DNA of 64,000 nt from Anoxybacteroides voinovskiense (GTDB taxonomy: Bacteria; Bacillota; Bacilli; Bacillales; Anoxybacillaceae): contig NZ_JACIDE010000011.1 in assembly GCF_014196205.1 (NCBI RefSeq), positions 36,760 to 100,759 of the forward strand, in the 5' to 3' direction. The notes beneath the pieces were generated by a model. The model was not told where the DNA came from, did not search any database, and was given only the letters and a program-made list of their open reading frames with translations. Positions 1-8,947 of this stretch are shown in pieces (the stretch's first letter is position 1; every line of letters begins with the position of its first letter). The position numbers and the translations under genes were made by a program.

Positions 1-291
1 GCCCTTCCAACCTTTGTGCCAAGCCCGAAGACCGATTATATGTTAGTGAGTGCGTTTCATGAACAAGACGTCCAAAACTTGCGCAACTTTATTGAAGAAA
101 AAATGACAGAAGCGATGGAACGTTACGATGTGGCGATTCCAGCGTCTGCAGGAAAATTGCTCGCGCAGCTAAAAGCGGAAACGATTGTACGGGAAATGTA
201 TTTCAATGAACAAAGCGGCACGTATGAATGTGGCGGCTACCTATTGCCAGAGCATCCACTTTTGTTACAACTAAGAACATACAACAAATAG
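1..291 (+). CDS. hflX: GTPase HflX, C-terminal part (5' end outside window)
   Basis: The frame is open from the first base, so the start lies upstream of the window; the GTG at 16 is internal. The visible 96 residues have the form of the end of HflX, the ribosome-associated GTPase that splits or rescues stalled 70S ribosomes: a stretch resembling the last part of the G domain (a P-x-L-V-S-A-like segment that would give the G5 SAxx motif) followed by the short C-terminal domain. In Bacillus subtilis the orthologue (ynbA) lies just upstream of ynbB, glnR and glnA, which is the order here. None of the nucleotide-binding P-loop is in the window, so the call leans on context. Confidence 0.75.
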   Translation, partial: ALPTFVPSPKTDYMLVSAFHEQDVQNLRNFIEEKMTEAMERYDVAIPASAGKLLAQLKAETIVREMYFNEQSGTYECGGYLLPEHPLLLQLRTYNK

Positions 292-304
292 AAAGGGTTT
301 TGTT

Positions 305-1573
305 ATGTTTCAGCATTTAACACATGGAGAGAAAATTGCGATGCTCGTCAAAGAAACCGAAGCACAAATTGCTCCGATTCACCGCGCGATTGACGAGCGC
401 ATGGATTACAATCAATATCGCGTATTACAAAGTTTTCGTCGCCATCAAGTGAGCGATGCGCATTTTATTCCATCGACAGGATATGGCTACGATGACATCG
501 GACGTGATACGCTCGAAAAAGTGTATGCGGACGTATTCGGCGGTGAAGCAGCGCTCGTTCGCCCGCAAATTATTTCTGGCACGCACGCGATTACCATTGC
601 CTTATTCGGCATTTTACGTCCAGGAGATGAGCTATTATATATTACTGGCAAGCCGTACGATACGCTCGAGGAAATTGTCGGCATTCGCGGCAAAGGAGTT
701 GGCTCGTTAAAAGAGTTTCATATCGGCTATCAGAGCGTACCGCTCACCCCAGAAGGAAAAGTCGATTTTGCCGCGGTCAAACAAGCGATTAACGAACGGA
801 CGAAAATGATCGGCATTCAACGCTCGAAAGGGTACGACCCGCGCCCGTCGTTTACGATTGCGGAAATCAAAGAAATGATTGATTTTGTCAAAGCGATCAA
901 ACAAGACATCGTCGTGTTTGTCGATAACTGTTACGGGGAATTTGTCGAAGAGCAAGAGCCGTGCCATGTTGGCGCTGATTTAATTGCTGGTTCGCTTATT
1001 AAAAATCCAGGTGGCGGATTAGCGAAAACAGGAGGATATCTCGTTGGCAAACGCGAATATATCGAAATGTGTGCGTACCGGATGACATCGCCGGGAATTG
1101 GGGCAGAAGCAGGTGCCTCTTTATACAGTTTACAAGAAATGTACCAAGGCTTTTTCCTTGCCCCACATATCGTCGGACAAGCGTTAAAAGGGGCGGTATT
1201 TACCGCGGCAATGCTCGAACGGCTCGGCATGAACACCTTTCCGTCGTGGGATGCAGTGCGCACGGATTTAATTCAATCGGTGCAGTTTGACGATGCGGAA
1301 CAAATGATTGCGTTTTGCCAAGCAATTCAATTTGCTTCACCGGTCAATGCGCACTTTACCCCATACCCGAACTACATGCCAGGCTATGAAGATGACGTCA
1401 TTATGGCAGCAGGGACGTTTGTGCAAGGGGCGAGCATCGAGCTATCGGCGGATGGACCGATTCGTCCACCGTATGTCGCGTACGTGCAAGGAGGATTGAC
1501 GTATTCCCACGTCAAAATTGCGATTTGCACCGCCATTGACAAGCTCATTGAAAAGCAACTGATTTCTTTGTGA
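305..1573 (+). CDS. ynbB: PLP-dependent methionine gamma-lyase family protein (YnbB)
   Basis: This 422-residue protein belongs to the fold-type I PLP enzymes annotated as aluminium-resistance or methionine gamma-lyase-like proteins (YnbB). The likely PLP lysine is in the segment G-S-L-I-K-N-P-G-G near residue 235, preceded by the cofactor-holding aspartate segment V-F-V-D-N-C-Y-G-E. The start ATG follows a GAAAGG site, 13 bases after hflX stops, so the two are probably cotranscribed. The true substrate is not established in this family; the name rests on similarity to cystathionine/methionine lyases. Confidence 0.85.
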   Translation: MFQHLTHGEKIAMLVKETEAQIAPIHRAIDERMDYNQYRVLQSFRRHQVSDAHFIPSTGYGYDDIGRDTLEKVYADVFGGEAALVRPQIISGTHAITIALFGILRPGDELLYITGKPYDTLEEIVGIRGKGVGSLKEFHIGYQSVPLTPEGKVDFAAVKQAINERTKMIGIQRSKGYDPRPSFTIAEIKEMIDFVKAIKQDIVVFVDNCYGEFVEEQEPCHVGADLIAGSLIKNPGGGLAKTGGYLVGKREYIEMCAYRMTSPGIGAEAGASLYSLQEMYQGFFLAPHIVGQALKGAVFTAAMLERLGMNTFPSWDAVRTDLIQSVQFDDAEQMIAFCQAIQFASPVNAHFTPYPNYMPGYEDDVIMAAGTFVQGASIELSADGPIRPPYVAYVQGGLTYSHVKIAICTAIDKLIEKQLISL

Positions 1574-1590
1574 GGAATTATAACGTTTTA

Positions 1591-1619
1591 TTGACATATT
1601 ATCTAACAAATAATAAAAT
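1591..1619 (+). promoter_or_regulatory. glnRA promoter with overlapping GlnR/TnrA-type operator
   Basis: TTGACA at 1591-1596, a 17-base spacer and TAAAAT at 1614-1619 form a good sigma-A promoter ahead of glnR. TGACA-N7-TAACA at 1592-1608 matches the GlnR/TnrA box TGTNA-N7-TNACA with one mismatch and overlaps the -35 element, the position expected for autorepression of glnRA under nitrogen excess. Confidence 0.7.
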
Positions 1620-1651
1620 AAAAGTACTCGAATAATAAGGAGGAATTTGAC

Positions 1652-2053
1652 ATGAGTAGCAACATCCGCCGTTCAATGCCGTTGTTTCCGATTGGCATTG
1701 TCATGCAGCTCACTGAGTTGTCTGCTCGTCAAATCCGCTACTATGAAGAACACGGCCTTGTATCTCCTGCACGAACAGAAGGCAATCGCCGCCTCTTTTC
1801 GTTTAACGACGTCGATCGCCTTCTAGAAATTAAAGATTTAATTGATCAAGGGGTTAACTTGGCCGGCATCAAACAAATTTTCGCCTCTCGTCAAGCATTC
1901 CAACAAGAACCGACAGAGAAAGTCGAAAAAGTTGTCAAACAACAACTATCGGACGAAGAGTTGCGAAAATTGTTGCGAGCGGAGTTGATACAAGCAGGTC
2001 GCTTCAATCGCGCTTCGCTTCGCCAAGGCGACATCGCCCGGTTTTTCCACTAA
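1652..2053 (+). CDS. glnR: MerR-family repressor of glutamine synthetase, GlnR
   Basis: GlnR is a 133-residue MerR-type regulator that represses glnRA and other nitrogen genes when feedback-inhibited glutamine synthetase activates it. The winged helix-turn-helix is at about residues 12-80 ([14 protein letters not shown] and the N-R-R-L-F-S wing). The C-terminal tail, rich in charged residues and ending R-F-F-H, corresponds to the autoinhibitory, GS-interacting tail of Bacillus GlnR. An AAGGAGG site precedes the ATG. It is followed directly by glnA, and the promoter upstream carries a candidate GlnR box. Confidence 0.96.
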   Translation: MSSNIRRSMPLFPIGIVMQLTELSARQIRYYEEHGLVSPARTEGNRRLFSFNDVDRLLEIKDLIDQGVNLAGIKQIFASRQAFQQEPTEKVEKVVKQQLSDEELRKLLRAELIQAGRFNRASLRQGDIARFFH

Positions 2054-2104
2054 GTTCGCTATGTTTTTCATATAAAACTTTTTAACAAATTGGGAGGGTT
2101 TTTA

Positions 2105-3439
2105 ATGGCGAAGTATACGAGAGAGGATATTGTCCGCATTGTCAAGGAAGAGAACGTCAAGTACATCCGCCTGCAATTTACGGATATTCTTGGCACGATT
2201 AAAAACGTTGAAATTCCAATTAGCCAACTGGAAAAAGCGCTAGACAACAAAATTATGTTTGACGGCTCTTCCATCGAAGGGTTTGTCCGCATCGAAGAGT
2301 CGGATATGTATTTATATCCAGACTTAGACACGTTCGTTATTTTCCCGTGGACAGCAGAAAAAGGGAAAGTAGCCCGCTTTATTTGTGACATTTACAATCC
2401 GGACGGTACGCCATTTGAAGGCTGCCCGCGCTACAACTTAAAGCGGATGCTTAAAGAAATGGAAACGCTTGGCTTTACGGCGTTTAACCTTGGGCCAGAG
2501 CCAGAATTTTTCTTATTTAAGCTAGATGAAAAAGGCAATCCGACGCTTGAGTTAAATGACAACGGCGGTTATTTCGACTTAGCGCCGACCGATTTAGGGG
2601 AAAACTGCCGCCGCGACATCGTTCTAGAGCTAGAAGAAATGGGGTTTGAAATCGAAGCATCCCACCATGAAGTCGCACCAGGCCAGCATGAAATCGACTT
2701 TAAATATGCAAACGCGGTAAAAGCGTGTGACGACATTCAAACGTTTAAACTTGTCGTCAAAACCGTTGCGCGCAAACACGGCTTGCATGCGACCTTTATG
2801 CCAAAACCGCTATTCGGTGTCAACGGTTCCGGAATGCACTGCAACTTGTCGCTCTTTAGAAACAACGAAAATGCCTTCTTTGATCCAAACGGTGATTTGC
2901 AATTAAGCGACGTTGCTCGCCAATTTATTGCCGGCGTGTTAAAACATGCGCCAAACTTTACGGCAGTAACAAACCCGACAGTCAACTCATATAAGCGCCT
3001 TGTTCCAGGATACGAAGCGCCTTGTTATGTCGCTTGGTCAGCGCGAAACCGCAGTCCACTCATCCGCATTCCAGCATCGCGCGGCATGAGTACGCGAATC
3101 GAAGTGCGCAGCGTCGACCCAGCAGCGAACCCATATTTAGCAATGGCTGTCTTGCTTGCGGCAGGATTGGACGGCATTAAAAATAAAATGACGCCGCCAG
3201 CGCCAGTCGACCGTAACATTTACGTGATGACAAAAGAAGAGCGCCTAGAAGAAGGCATCGTTGATTTGCCATCGACATTGGCAGAAGCGCTTGAAAACTT
3301 AAAATCAGACGAAGTCATCGTGAACGCATTAGGCAAACACTTATTTGAACATTTCATCGAAGCGAAAGAAATCGAATGGGATATGTTCCGCACCGCTGTT
3401 CATCAATGGGAACGCGATCAATACATGTCGTTATATTAA
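2105..3439 (+). CDS. glnA: Glutamine synthetase, type I-alpha
   Basis: GlnA makes glutamine from glutamate, ammonia and ATP and is the main nitrogen assimilation enzyme. The start ATG at 2105 is 8 bases after a GGGAGG site; the TTG at 2090 lies within that site and was rejected. The 444-residue length and the motifs [17 protein letters not shown] and [10 protein letters not shown] are those of the Gram-positive GSI-alpha class, which is controlled by glutamine feedback and not adenylylation. The conserved Arg after the SSIEGF segment, which Bacillus GS uses for feedback inhibition, is present. It is cotranscribed with glnR and followed by a strong terminator. Confidence 0.98.
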   Translation: MAKYTREDIVRIVKEENVKYIRLQFTDILGTIKNVEIPISQLEKALDNKIMFDGSSIEGFVRIEESDMYLYPDLDTFVIFPWTAEKGKVARFICDIYNPDGTPFEGCPRYNLKRMLKEMETLGFTAFNLGPEPEFFLFKLDEKGNPTLELNDNGGYFDLAPTDLGENCRRDIVLELEEMGFEIEASHHEVAPGQHEIDFKYANAVKACDDIQTFKLVVKTVARKHGLHATFMPKPLFGVNGSGMHCNLSLFRNNENAFFDPNGDLQLSDVARQFIAGVLKHAPNFTAVTNPTVNSYKRLVPGYEAPCYVAWSARNRSPLIRIPASRGMSTRIEVRSVDPAANPYLAMAVLLAAGLDGIKNKMTPPAPVDRNIYVMTKEERLEEGIVDLPSTLAEALENLKSDEVIVNALGKHLFEHFIEAKEIEWDMFRTAVHQWERDQYMSLY

Positions 3440-3442
3440 AAC

Positions 3443-3476
3443 AAAAAAGCTATCTCGCTAGCGAGATAGCTTTTTT
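3443..3476. terminator. Bidirectional terminator after glnA
   Basis: A perfect palindrome with an 11-bp GC-containing arm (3449-3470) is flanked by six A on the left and six T on the right, so it can end glnA transcription and also stop transcripts arriving from lexA on the other strand. Confidence 0.92.
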
Positions 3477-3508
3477 ATAAGGTAAGAAAGTATAAAATTT
3501 TACGATTA

Positions 3509-3689
3509 GGCGGAGCGTTGTCTAGCTCCAAGCGCCATCGGTGTGATGCGCTCCGCCTCTTCTTTCGGCGGCGACATATTGAGTTCGCTTCCTTGAAATA
3601 TCCCACGCAAGCCAAAGCTTTGCTTTGGCTGAGCCTCCTCGGTGGGGCTTGTGCGATCTTCGCCGATAGGCGGGCGCTTTGCGCTTTTC
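3509..3689. repeat. GC-rich intergenic repeat with nested hairpins
   Basis: This noncoding stretch downstream of lexA is visibly more GC-rich than its flanks. It contains a 9-bp inverted repeat (GGCGGAGCG 3509-3517 with CGCTCCGCC 3549-3557), a perfect 9-bp hairpin (3610-3630) and the tract GCCGATAGGCG at 3662-3672, which recurs at 26432-26442 beyond the 3' end of the cold-shock gene. It also has the tract TGTCTAGCT, shared with the array at 10.6-11.0 kb. It looks like a member of an interspersed palindromic repeat family common in thermophilic Bacillaceae. Confidence 0.6.
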
Positions 3690-4313
3690 TTAATGGATCA
3701 TACGATAAACGCCGATGACCTTTCCAAGAATCGTAACATCTTGTACAATAATTGGCTCCATATGTGGATTTTCCGGCTGCAAGCGGAAATGCCCTTGCTC
3801 TTTAAAAAAACGCTTCACGGTTGCCTCATTTTCTTCCGTCATTGCGACGACAATATCTCCGTTATTAGCAAATGGCTGTTGGCGCACAATAACATAGTCC
3901 CCGTCCAATATGCCCGCTTCAATCATGCTATCGCCCATCACTTCAAGCATAAACACTTGTTCCCCAGACGGGGCAAATCGTTCTGGAAGCGGGAAATAGT
4001 CTTCGACGTTTTCTACCGCTGTAATCGGCTGTCCAGCGGTCACTTTCCCGATGATTGGAACGTTAACGACGTGGCTCGGTTGAGCGAAAGAAACGAACTC
4101 CGGATCTAAAATTTCAATCGCACGCGGTTTCGTCGGGTCGCGACGAATGTATCCTTTGCTTTCTAGTCGCGCTAAATGTCCGTGCACCGTGGAGCTAGAG
4201 GCAAGTCCGACTGCTTCGCCAATTTCGCGGACGGATGGAGGATATCCTTTTGACTTCACTTCCGCTTTGATGAACTCTAAAATTTGCTGTTGGCGTTTGG
4301 AAAGTTTGGACAT
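3690..4313 (-). CDS. lexA: SOS repressor LexA
   Basis: LexA represses the SOS regulon and self-cleaves when RecA filaments form on damaged DNA. The 207-residue protein has an N-terminal winged helix (about 1-65) and an S24-type peptidase domain. Cleavage site Ala93-Gly94 (V-T-A-G-Q), nucleophile Ser129 (G-D-S-M) and general base Lys167 (A-T-V-K-R) are all visible. The start ATG at 4313 follows an AGAGGTG site; an upstream in-frame GTG at 4322 falls inside that site. The gene is divergent from yneA, and the shared region has three LexA boxes. Confidence 0.97.
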   Translation of the reverse strand: MSKLSKRQQQILEFIKAEVKSKGYPPSVREIGEAVGLASSSTVHGHLARLESKGYIRRDPTKPRAIEILDPEFVSFAQPSHVVNVPIIGKVTAGQPITAVENVEDYFPLPERFAPSGEQVFMLEVMGDSMIEAGILDGDYVIVRQQPFANNGDIVVAMTEENEATVKRFFKEQGHFRLQPENPHMEPIIVQDVTILGKVIGVYRMIH

Positions 4314-4343
4314 AGTACACACCTCTTACGCATCGTTTTCCTC

Positions 4344-4383
4344 ATTATAGCATGGGAAACAACGAAATACAAACATAAGTTCG
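4344..4383 (-). promoter_or_regulatory. lexA promoter with LexA box
   Basis: On the minus strand TTGTAT (4367-4372), a 17-base spacer and TATAAT (4344-4349) form the lexA promoter. CAAAC-ATAA-GTTCG at 4370-4383 matches the Bacillus LexA box CGAAC-N4-GTTCG with one mismatch and overlaps the -35, as expected for autorepression. Confidence 0.8.
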
Positions 4384-4392
4384 AAAAACGGG

Positions 4393-4448
4393 TTGACACA
4401 AACAAATGTTCTGTCTATAATAAAAAACAAAAAGCGAACAAACATTCT
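4393..4448 (+). promoter_or_regulatory. yneA promoter with two LexA boxes
   Basis: TTGACA at 4393-4398, 17 bases and TATAAT at 4416-4421 form a consensus promoter. A LexA box (CAAAC-AAAT-GTTCT, 4399-4412) fills its spacer, and another (CGAAC-AAAC-ATTCT, 4435-4448) lies just after the start of transcription. Each has two mismatches to the consensus. Confidence 0.8.
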
Positions 4449-4466
4449 GATCGAGGGGGATGTTGG

Positions 4467-5427
<961 letters not shown>

Positions 5428-5493
5428 GTTGCTAATTTCCTGCTTCTCTAGTAACATAAAGGCGTAAAACTTGAGAAGAAATTAGGTGGAAAG

Positions 5494-5724
5494 ATGTTAC
5501 CAGCAGAAAAAATTGCTCGCATCAACGAATTGGCGAAAAAAGCAAAAACGATAGGGTTAACGGAAGCTGAACGAGCCGAACAGACAAAGCTCCGCACGGA
5601 ATACGTCCGTGCCTTTCGCCAAGCGATGGTCGATACGCTTCATTCCGTAACGGTGATCGACGCAAACGGAAACGATGTGACGCCTAAAAAACTAAAAGAA
5701 AGCAAAAAAAATCGGCTACATTAA
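5494..5724 (+). CDS. ynzC: DUF896 family protein YnzC
   Basis: This 76-residue basic, helical protein opens with a K-I-A-R-I-N-E-L-A-K-K-A-K segment and continues L-T-x-x-E, the pattern of the DUF896/UPF0291 family, which folds as a two-helix hairpin. It is the third gene of the SOS operon after yneA and yneB, 66 bases downstream of yneB with its own GGTGG-type site. Its function is unknown. A strong terminator follows. Confidence 0.92.
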   Translation: MLPAEKIARINELAKKAKTIGLTEAERAEQTKLRTEYVRAFRQAMVDTLHSVTVIDANGNDVTPKKLKESKKNRLH

Positions 5725-5735
5725 TAATTGTGACA

Positions 5736-5775
5736 AAAAGAAAGCATTCTAATAAGCGGATGCTTTCTTTTTTTG
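5736..5775 (+). terminator. Terminator of the yneA-yneB-ynzC operon
   Basis: GAAAGCAT (5740-5747) pairs with ATGCTTTC (5760-5767), with A and T runs extending the stem and a long T tract following. Confidence 0.88.
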
Positions 5776-5849
5776 AAAGAAAAGTTGTACTTTTTTCCTC
5801 ACTTTCTATATGATAGAGATGATAGAATGAAACGAAAGGATGGATACAT

Positions 5850-7853
5850 ATGTCACAGACGATTGACCAATTGGCAATTACGACGATTCGAACGTTGTCG
5901 ATTGATGCCATTGAAAAAGCGAATTCCGGCCATCCTGGCATGCCGATGGGGGCAGCACCGATGGCGTATACGCTTTGGACAAAATTTATGAACCATAACC
6001 CGAACAATCCAGCATGGTTTAACCGCGACCGTTTTGTTTTGTCGGCAGGACACGGTTCGATGCTTTTATACAGCTTGCTCCATTTAAGCGGGTATGAGGT
6101 GTCCATGGAAGACATTAAGCAGTTCCGTCAATGGGGAAGCAAAACACCTGGTCACCCTGAATACGGTCATACACCAGGAGTAGAAGCGACGACAGGTCCG
6201 CTTGGTCAAGGAATCGCGATGGCAGTCGGAATGGCGATGGCAGAGCGTCATTTAGCTGCTACATATAACAAAGAGAACTTTGAAATCGTGAACCACTACA
6301 CATATGCCATTTGCGGCGATGGCGATTTAATGGAAGGAGTCGCTTCGGAAGCAGCGTCGTTAGCAGGGCATTTAAAGCTTGGTCGCTTAATTGTGTTATA
6401 TGATTCAAATGACATTTCCCTTGATGGGGAATTACATCTTTCGTTTTCGGAAAACGTCGGTCAACGTTTCCAAGCGTACGGCTGGCAATATTTGCGTGTG
6501 GAAGACGGAAATAATATCGAGGAAATTGCCGCAGCGATTGCGGAAGCACAAAAAGACTTAGAGCGCCCAACATTAATCGAAGTAAAAACGACGATTGGCT
6601 ACGGTTCACCGAGCAAAGCAGGGACTTCTGACGTTCACGGGGCGCCGCTTGGGGCAGACGAGCTAAAGCGAACAAAAGAAGCGTACAAATGGACGTTTGA
6701 GGAAGATTTTTACGTACCGGAAGAAGTATATGCCCATTTCCGTCAAGTCGTGCAAGAAGCTGGCGCGAAAAAAGAAGCGGAATGGAACGAGTTGTTTGCC
6801 GCTTATAAACAAGCCTATCCGGAGCTTGCTCACCAGCTAGAGCTTGCAATCGAAGGAAAGCTCCCAGAAGGATGGGAAGCAAATATCCCAGTGTATCCAG
6901 AAGGAAAAAGTTTAGCGACGCGTGCTTCTTCAGGTGAAGTGCTCAACGCCATTGCGAAAGCCGTACCGTATTTCATCGGCGGTTCTGCTGACCTTGCCGG
7001 CTCTAACAAAACGCTCATTAAAGGAGCAGGCAATTTTATGCCAGAAAGCTACGAAGGCCGCAACATTTGGTTTGGTGTGCGCGAGTTTGCGATGGGCGCG
7101 GCAATGAACGGTATGGCGCTTCATGGTGGTGTGAAAGTATTTGGTGGTACGTTCTTTGTCTTTTCCGACTATTTGCGTCCAGCCATTCGGTTAGCGGCGT
7201 TAATGGGCTTGCCAGTAACGTATGTACTGACGCATGACAGCATCGCAGTTGGCGAAGACGGACCAACGCATGAGCCGATTGAGCAATTGCCATCGTTGCG
7301 TGCAATGCCGAACTTATCAGTGATTCGTCCGGCAGATGGTAACGAAACAGCGGCAGCATGGCGCTTAGCGGTCGAATCGACTGACCGTCCGACGGCGCTT
7401 GTGTTGACAAGACAAAACTTGCCAACGCTTGCGACAACAGCGGAGCGCGCTTATGAAGGAGTGAAAAAAGGGGCGTATGTTGTATCGGAAGCAGAAGGAA
7501 CCCCAGAAGCATTGCTTTTGGCATCCGGTTCAGAAGTAAGCCTTGCGGTTGAAGCGCAAAAAGCGTTAGCAAACGAAGGCATTCACGTTTCTGTCGTCAG
7601 CATGCCATCGTGGGATCGGTTCGAACAGCAGCCGCAAGATTACAAAGAGCAAGTGTTGCCGCCGCATGTGAAAAAACGTTTAGCGATCGAAATGGCTGCA
7701 TCGCTCGGCTGGGAGCGCTATACAGGCGATGAAGGCGACATTTTAGCCATCGACCGCTTCGGTGCCTCTGCACCAGGCGAAAAAATTATGGAAGAATACG
7801 GCTTTACCGTTGACAACGTCGTCCAACGCGTCAAAGCGCTATTGAATAAATAA
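5850..7853 (+). CDS. tkt: Transketolase
   Basis: Transketolase moves two-carbon units between sugar phosphates in the non-oxidative pentose phosphate pathway, using thiamine diphosphate and Mg2+. At 667 residues it is of usual length. The N-terminal ThDP-binding domain has the G-D-G-D-L-M-E-G motif near residue 155 and the early G-H-P-G-M-P-M-G segment. The pyrimidine domain (about 355-525) includes [12 protein letters not shown] and [16 protein letters not shown]. The ATG follows GAAAGGATG. In B. subtilis tkt also follows ynzC, but there sirA comes next, while here more than 3 kb of accessory sequence intervenes. Confidence 0.98.
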   Translation: MSQTIDQLAITTIRTLSIDAIEKANSGHPGMPMGAAPMAYTLWTKFMNHNPNNPAWFNRDRFVLSAGHGSMLLYSLLHLSGYEVSMEDIKQFRQWGSKTPGHPEYGHTPGVEATTGPLGQGIAMAVGMAMAERHLAATYNKENFEIVNHYTYAICGDGDLMEGVASEAASLAGHLKLGRLIVLYDSNDISLDGELHLSFSENVGQRFQAYGWQYLRVEDGNNIEEIAAAIAEAQKDLERPTLIEVKTTIGYGSPSKAGTSDVHGAPLGADELKRTKEAYKWTFEEDFYVPEEVYAHFRQVVQEAGAKKEAEWNELFAAYKQAYPELAHQLELAIEGKLPEGWEANIPVYPEGKSLATRASSGEVLNAIAKAVPYFIGGSADLAGSNKTLIKGAGNFMPESYEGRNIWFGVREFAMGAAMNGMALHGGVKVFGGTFFVFSDYLRPAIRLAALMGLPVTYVLTHDSIAVGEDGPTHEPIEQLPSLRAMPNLSVIRPADGNETAAAWRLAVESTDRPTALVLTRQNLPTLATTAERAYEGVKKGAYVVSEAEGTPEALLLASGSEVSLAVEAQKALANEGIHVSVVSMPSWDRFEQQPQDYKEQVLPPHVKKRLAIEMAASLGWERYTGDEGDILAIDRFGASAPGEKIMEEYGFTVDNVVQRVKALLNK

Positions 7854-7858
7854 GCGAA

Positions 7859-7883
7859 AAGCTGCCCTAAAATGGGCGGCTTT
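7859..7883 (+). terminator. Terminator after tkt
   Basis: AAGCTGCCC (7859-7867) pairs with GGGCGGCTT (7874-7882) with one G-T pair; the T tract is short, so termination may be weak. Confidence 0.6.
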
Positions 7884-7889
7884 CAGACT

Positions 7890-7918
7890 GTTGAGATTGG
7901 GGCTGACCCAATCTCAAC
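7890..7918. repeat. Perfect 12-bp inverted repeat next to an IS remnant
   Basis: GTTGAGATTGGG (7890-7901) and CCCAATCTCAAC (7907-7918) form a perfect stem with a 5-base loop. It lies between the tkt terminator and the 3' end of an IstA remnant. It may belong to the insertion sequence or act as a second terminator stem, but no T tract follows. Confidence 0.5.
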
Positions 7919-7921
7919 TGG

Positions 7922-8068
7922 TTACGGGATTTGTCCCGTTAGACGATACCAAGTCGTAAGAATGCTGTCAGGATCATGGCACCCATTTTGTAGCGTTTGC
8001 GTTAAAGCTTCTGTCGCAGTACTCAGATCTTCTTCTTGTTTTAACATCTGTGCTAATAAACGTATGAC
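7922..8068 (-). pseudogene. IstA (IS21-family transposase) C-terminal remnant
   Basis: The minus-strand frame from 8068 to the stop at 7922-7924 encodes about 48 residues, including L-L-A-Q-M-L-K-Q-E-E-D-L and N-G-C-H-D-P-D-S-I-L-T-T-W-Y-R-L-T-G. That is the pattern of the C-terminal tail of IS21-type IstA proteins (a leucine-rich helix, then D-x-D-S-I and a final R-L-T). It has no start of its own and is joined directly to an IS66 TnpA remnant in another frame. Confidence 0.55.
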
Positions 8069-8071
8069 CTA

Positions 8072-8381
8072 ACGTTTTCAACACCTTCACTACATCGGCA
8101 AGAAGCAAAGGATGAAACCCTTGCTTTACCTCGATCGAACATTCATCGATCTTCACTTGAATAGAGCCATCATTGTTGTTGCTCGACGGATCTACCATGA
8201 CAACGGAAGCCCATTTTGTAGAGGGGGGTGTAGCGTTGGAACCTTCGATTCGTTTGGTCCAGTACTTCAGCTGATGGATCTTTCCCCCATTCCTTTCACA
8301 CCATGTGGCTTGTGTAAGCCCACTTGCTCGGTAGGAGGCAATGCGCTGTTCCCACTCCTGTCACAATTCGTTTTTATCCAT
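8072..8381 (-). pseudogene. IS66-family accessory protein TnpA remnant
   Basis: From the ATG at 8381 (AAAGGAG site upstream) the frame reads M-D-K-N-E-L, then an in-frame TGA, then the typical TnpA helix-turn-helix: Q-E-W-E-Q-R-I-A-S-Y-R-A-S-G-L-T-Q and W-C-E-R-N...Q-L-K-Y-W-T-K-R. A frameshift near the C run at about 8220 moves the rest to another frame, where V-K-I-D-E-C-S-I-E-V-K-Q-G-F-H-P-L-L-L-A-D-V-V-K-V-L matches the family C-terminus. One nonsense and one frameshift mutation make it a clear pseudogene. Confidence 0.8.
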
Positions 8382-8574
8382 ACCAAAACTCCTTTAATTA
8401 AGATTTCTAAAGAAATTATGGCATGGATATAGGGGCAAAACTAGGTGGGGAGAATTTGACTCTTACTTTGATATGATGTTGTTGAATCATTGTAAGTATC
8501 CTTTCTTCCCCTTCTAACTGTACTTTTTGTCCAATTAGAAGGTTAGTGGTGGGAGAGGAGTGCTGACAATGATT

Positions 8575-8632
8575 TTTTATTTTGCAAACTATTAAACTTT
8601 TATCTTGCACAATGCGCTACTTTTATTTTGCA
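8575..8632. repeat. Three 12-bp direct repeats at 23-bp spacing (IS21-like end)
   Basis: TTTTATTTTGCA at 8575-8586, TTTTATCTTGCA at 8598-8609 and TTTTATTTTGCA at 8621-8632 are spaced exactly 23 bp apart. Multiple terminal repeats of this TGCAAAATAAAA type are typical transposase-binding sites at IS21-family ends, and here they lie upstream of the IstA-like start on the minus strand. Confidence 0.7.
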
Positions 8633-8781
8633 TTAAGCACACCAATACACTTGATATTCAAGCAAAACAAACAAAAGAACTATTCGACGGTGATTAGGCA
8701 AAGGATCTAAAAAAAACAACTCGATAAAGCTTAAAAATCTTACCTTATGTGACACAAAAAAACAAACAATTCAAATTTTTA

Positions 8782-8811
8782 TTGACAATTTTAGTAAAGG
8801 CGAAATATAAT
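8782..8811 (+). promoter_or_regulatory. Consensus promoter of the secreted-protein gene
   Basis: TTGACA (8782-8787), an 18-base spacer and TATAAT (8806-8811) give a consensus sigma-A promoter with a leader of about 130 bases before the ATG at 8948. Confidence 0.75.
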
Positions 8812-8850
8812 CTAATTGTAAAATAAAGGTTAAAAAAAGGGGGCGAATAG

Positions 8851-8922
8851 TTGCCGTCAAAATGTTTCGCGCTTAGAGATAGTGGGCAGATCGCGTTGCT
8901 TGGCTGCTTTTGGAGGACATAA
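8851..8922 (+). CDS. Possible 23-residue leader ORF
   Basis: A TTG codon 7 bases after an AAAAAGGGGG site opens a 23-residue frame that stops at 8920-8922, 25 bases before the next gene. It lies wholly within the leader of the secreted-protein mRNA. Its base composition is more GC-rich than the surroundings. The peptide contains two cysteines and no recognised motif. The strong ribosome site is the only reason to call it; it could equally be a fragment left by an insertion. Confidence 0.3.
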   Translation: MPSKCFALRDSGQIALLGCFWRT

Positions 8923-8947
8923 TTTTTGTAATTGGAGAGAGGTTATA

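Larger units (their letters stand above)
7922..8640 (-). mobile_element. Decayed IS21-like element interrupted by a decayed IS66-like element
   Basis: Read on the minus strand the order is: three evenly spaced TGCAAAATAAAA-type repeats as in IS21-family ends (8632-8575); a short IstA-like start MIQQHHIK with a good ribosome site (ATG at 8490); an IS66-like terminus GTAAGAGTC (8466-8458); an IS66-type TnpA pseudogene (8381 to about 8072); and the C-terminal end of an IstA-like transposase (8068-7922). The layout fits insertion of an IS66-family element into istA followed by deletion of most of both elements. No istB, IS66 tnpB/tnpC or intact transposase remains. Confidence 0.6.

Noticed and set aside
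5684..6115. A 143-residue minus-strand frame spanning ynzC and the start of tkt
   Set aside because: It is antisense to the tkt start and terminator and has no supporting ribosome site.
6259..6882. A 207-residue minus-strand frame inside tkt
   Set aside because: It is antisense to the conserved ThDP domain of transketolase, and its composition is that of a shadow frame.
8416..8610. A 64-residue minus-strand frame over the IS end
   Set aside because: Only the short MIQQHHIK start from 8490 makes sense as IstA; the rest crosses the IS66 junction and the terminal repeats.
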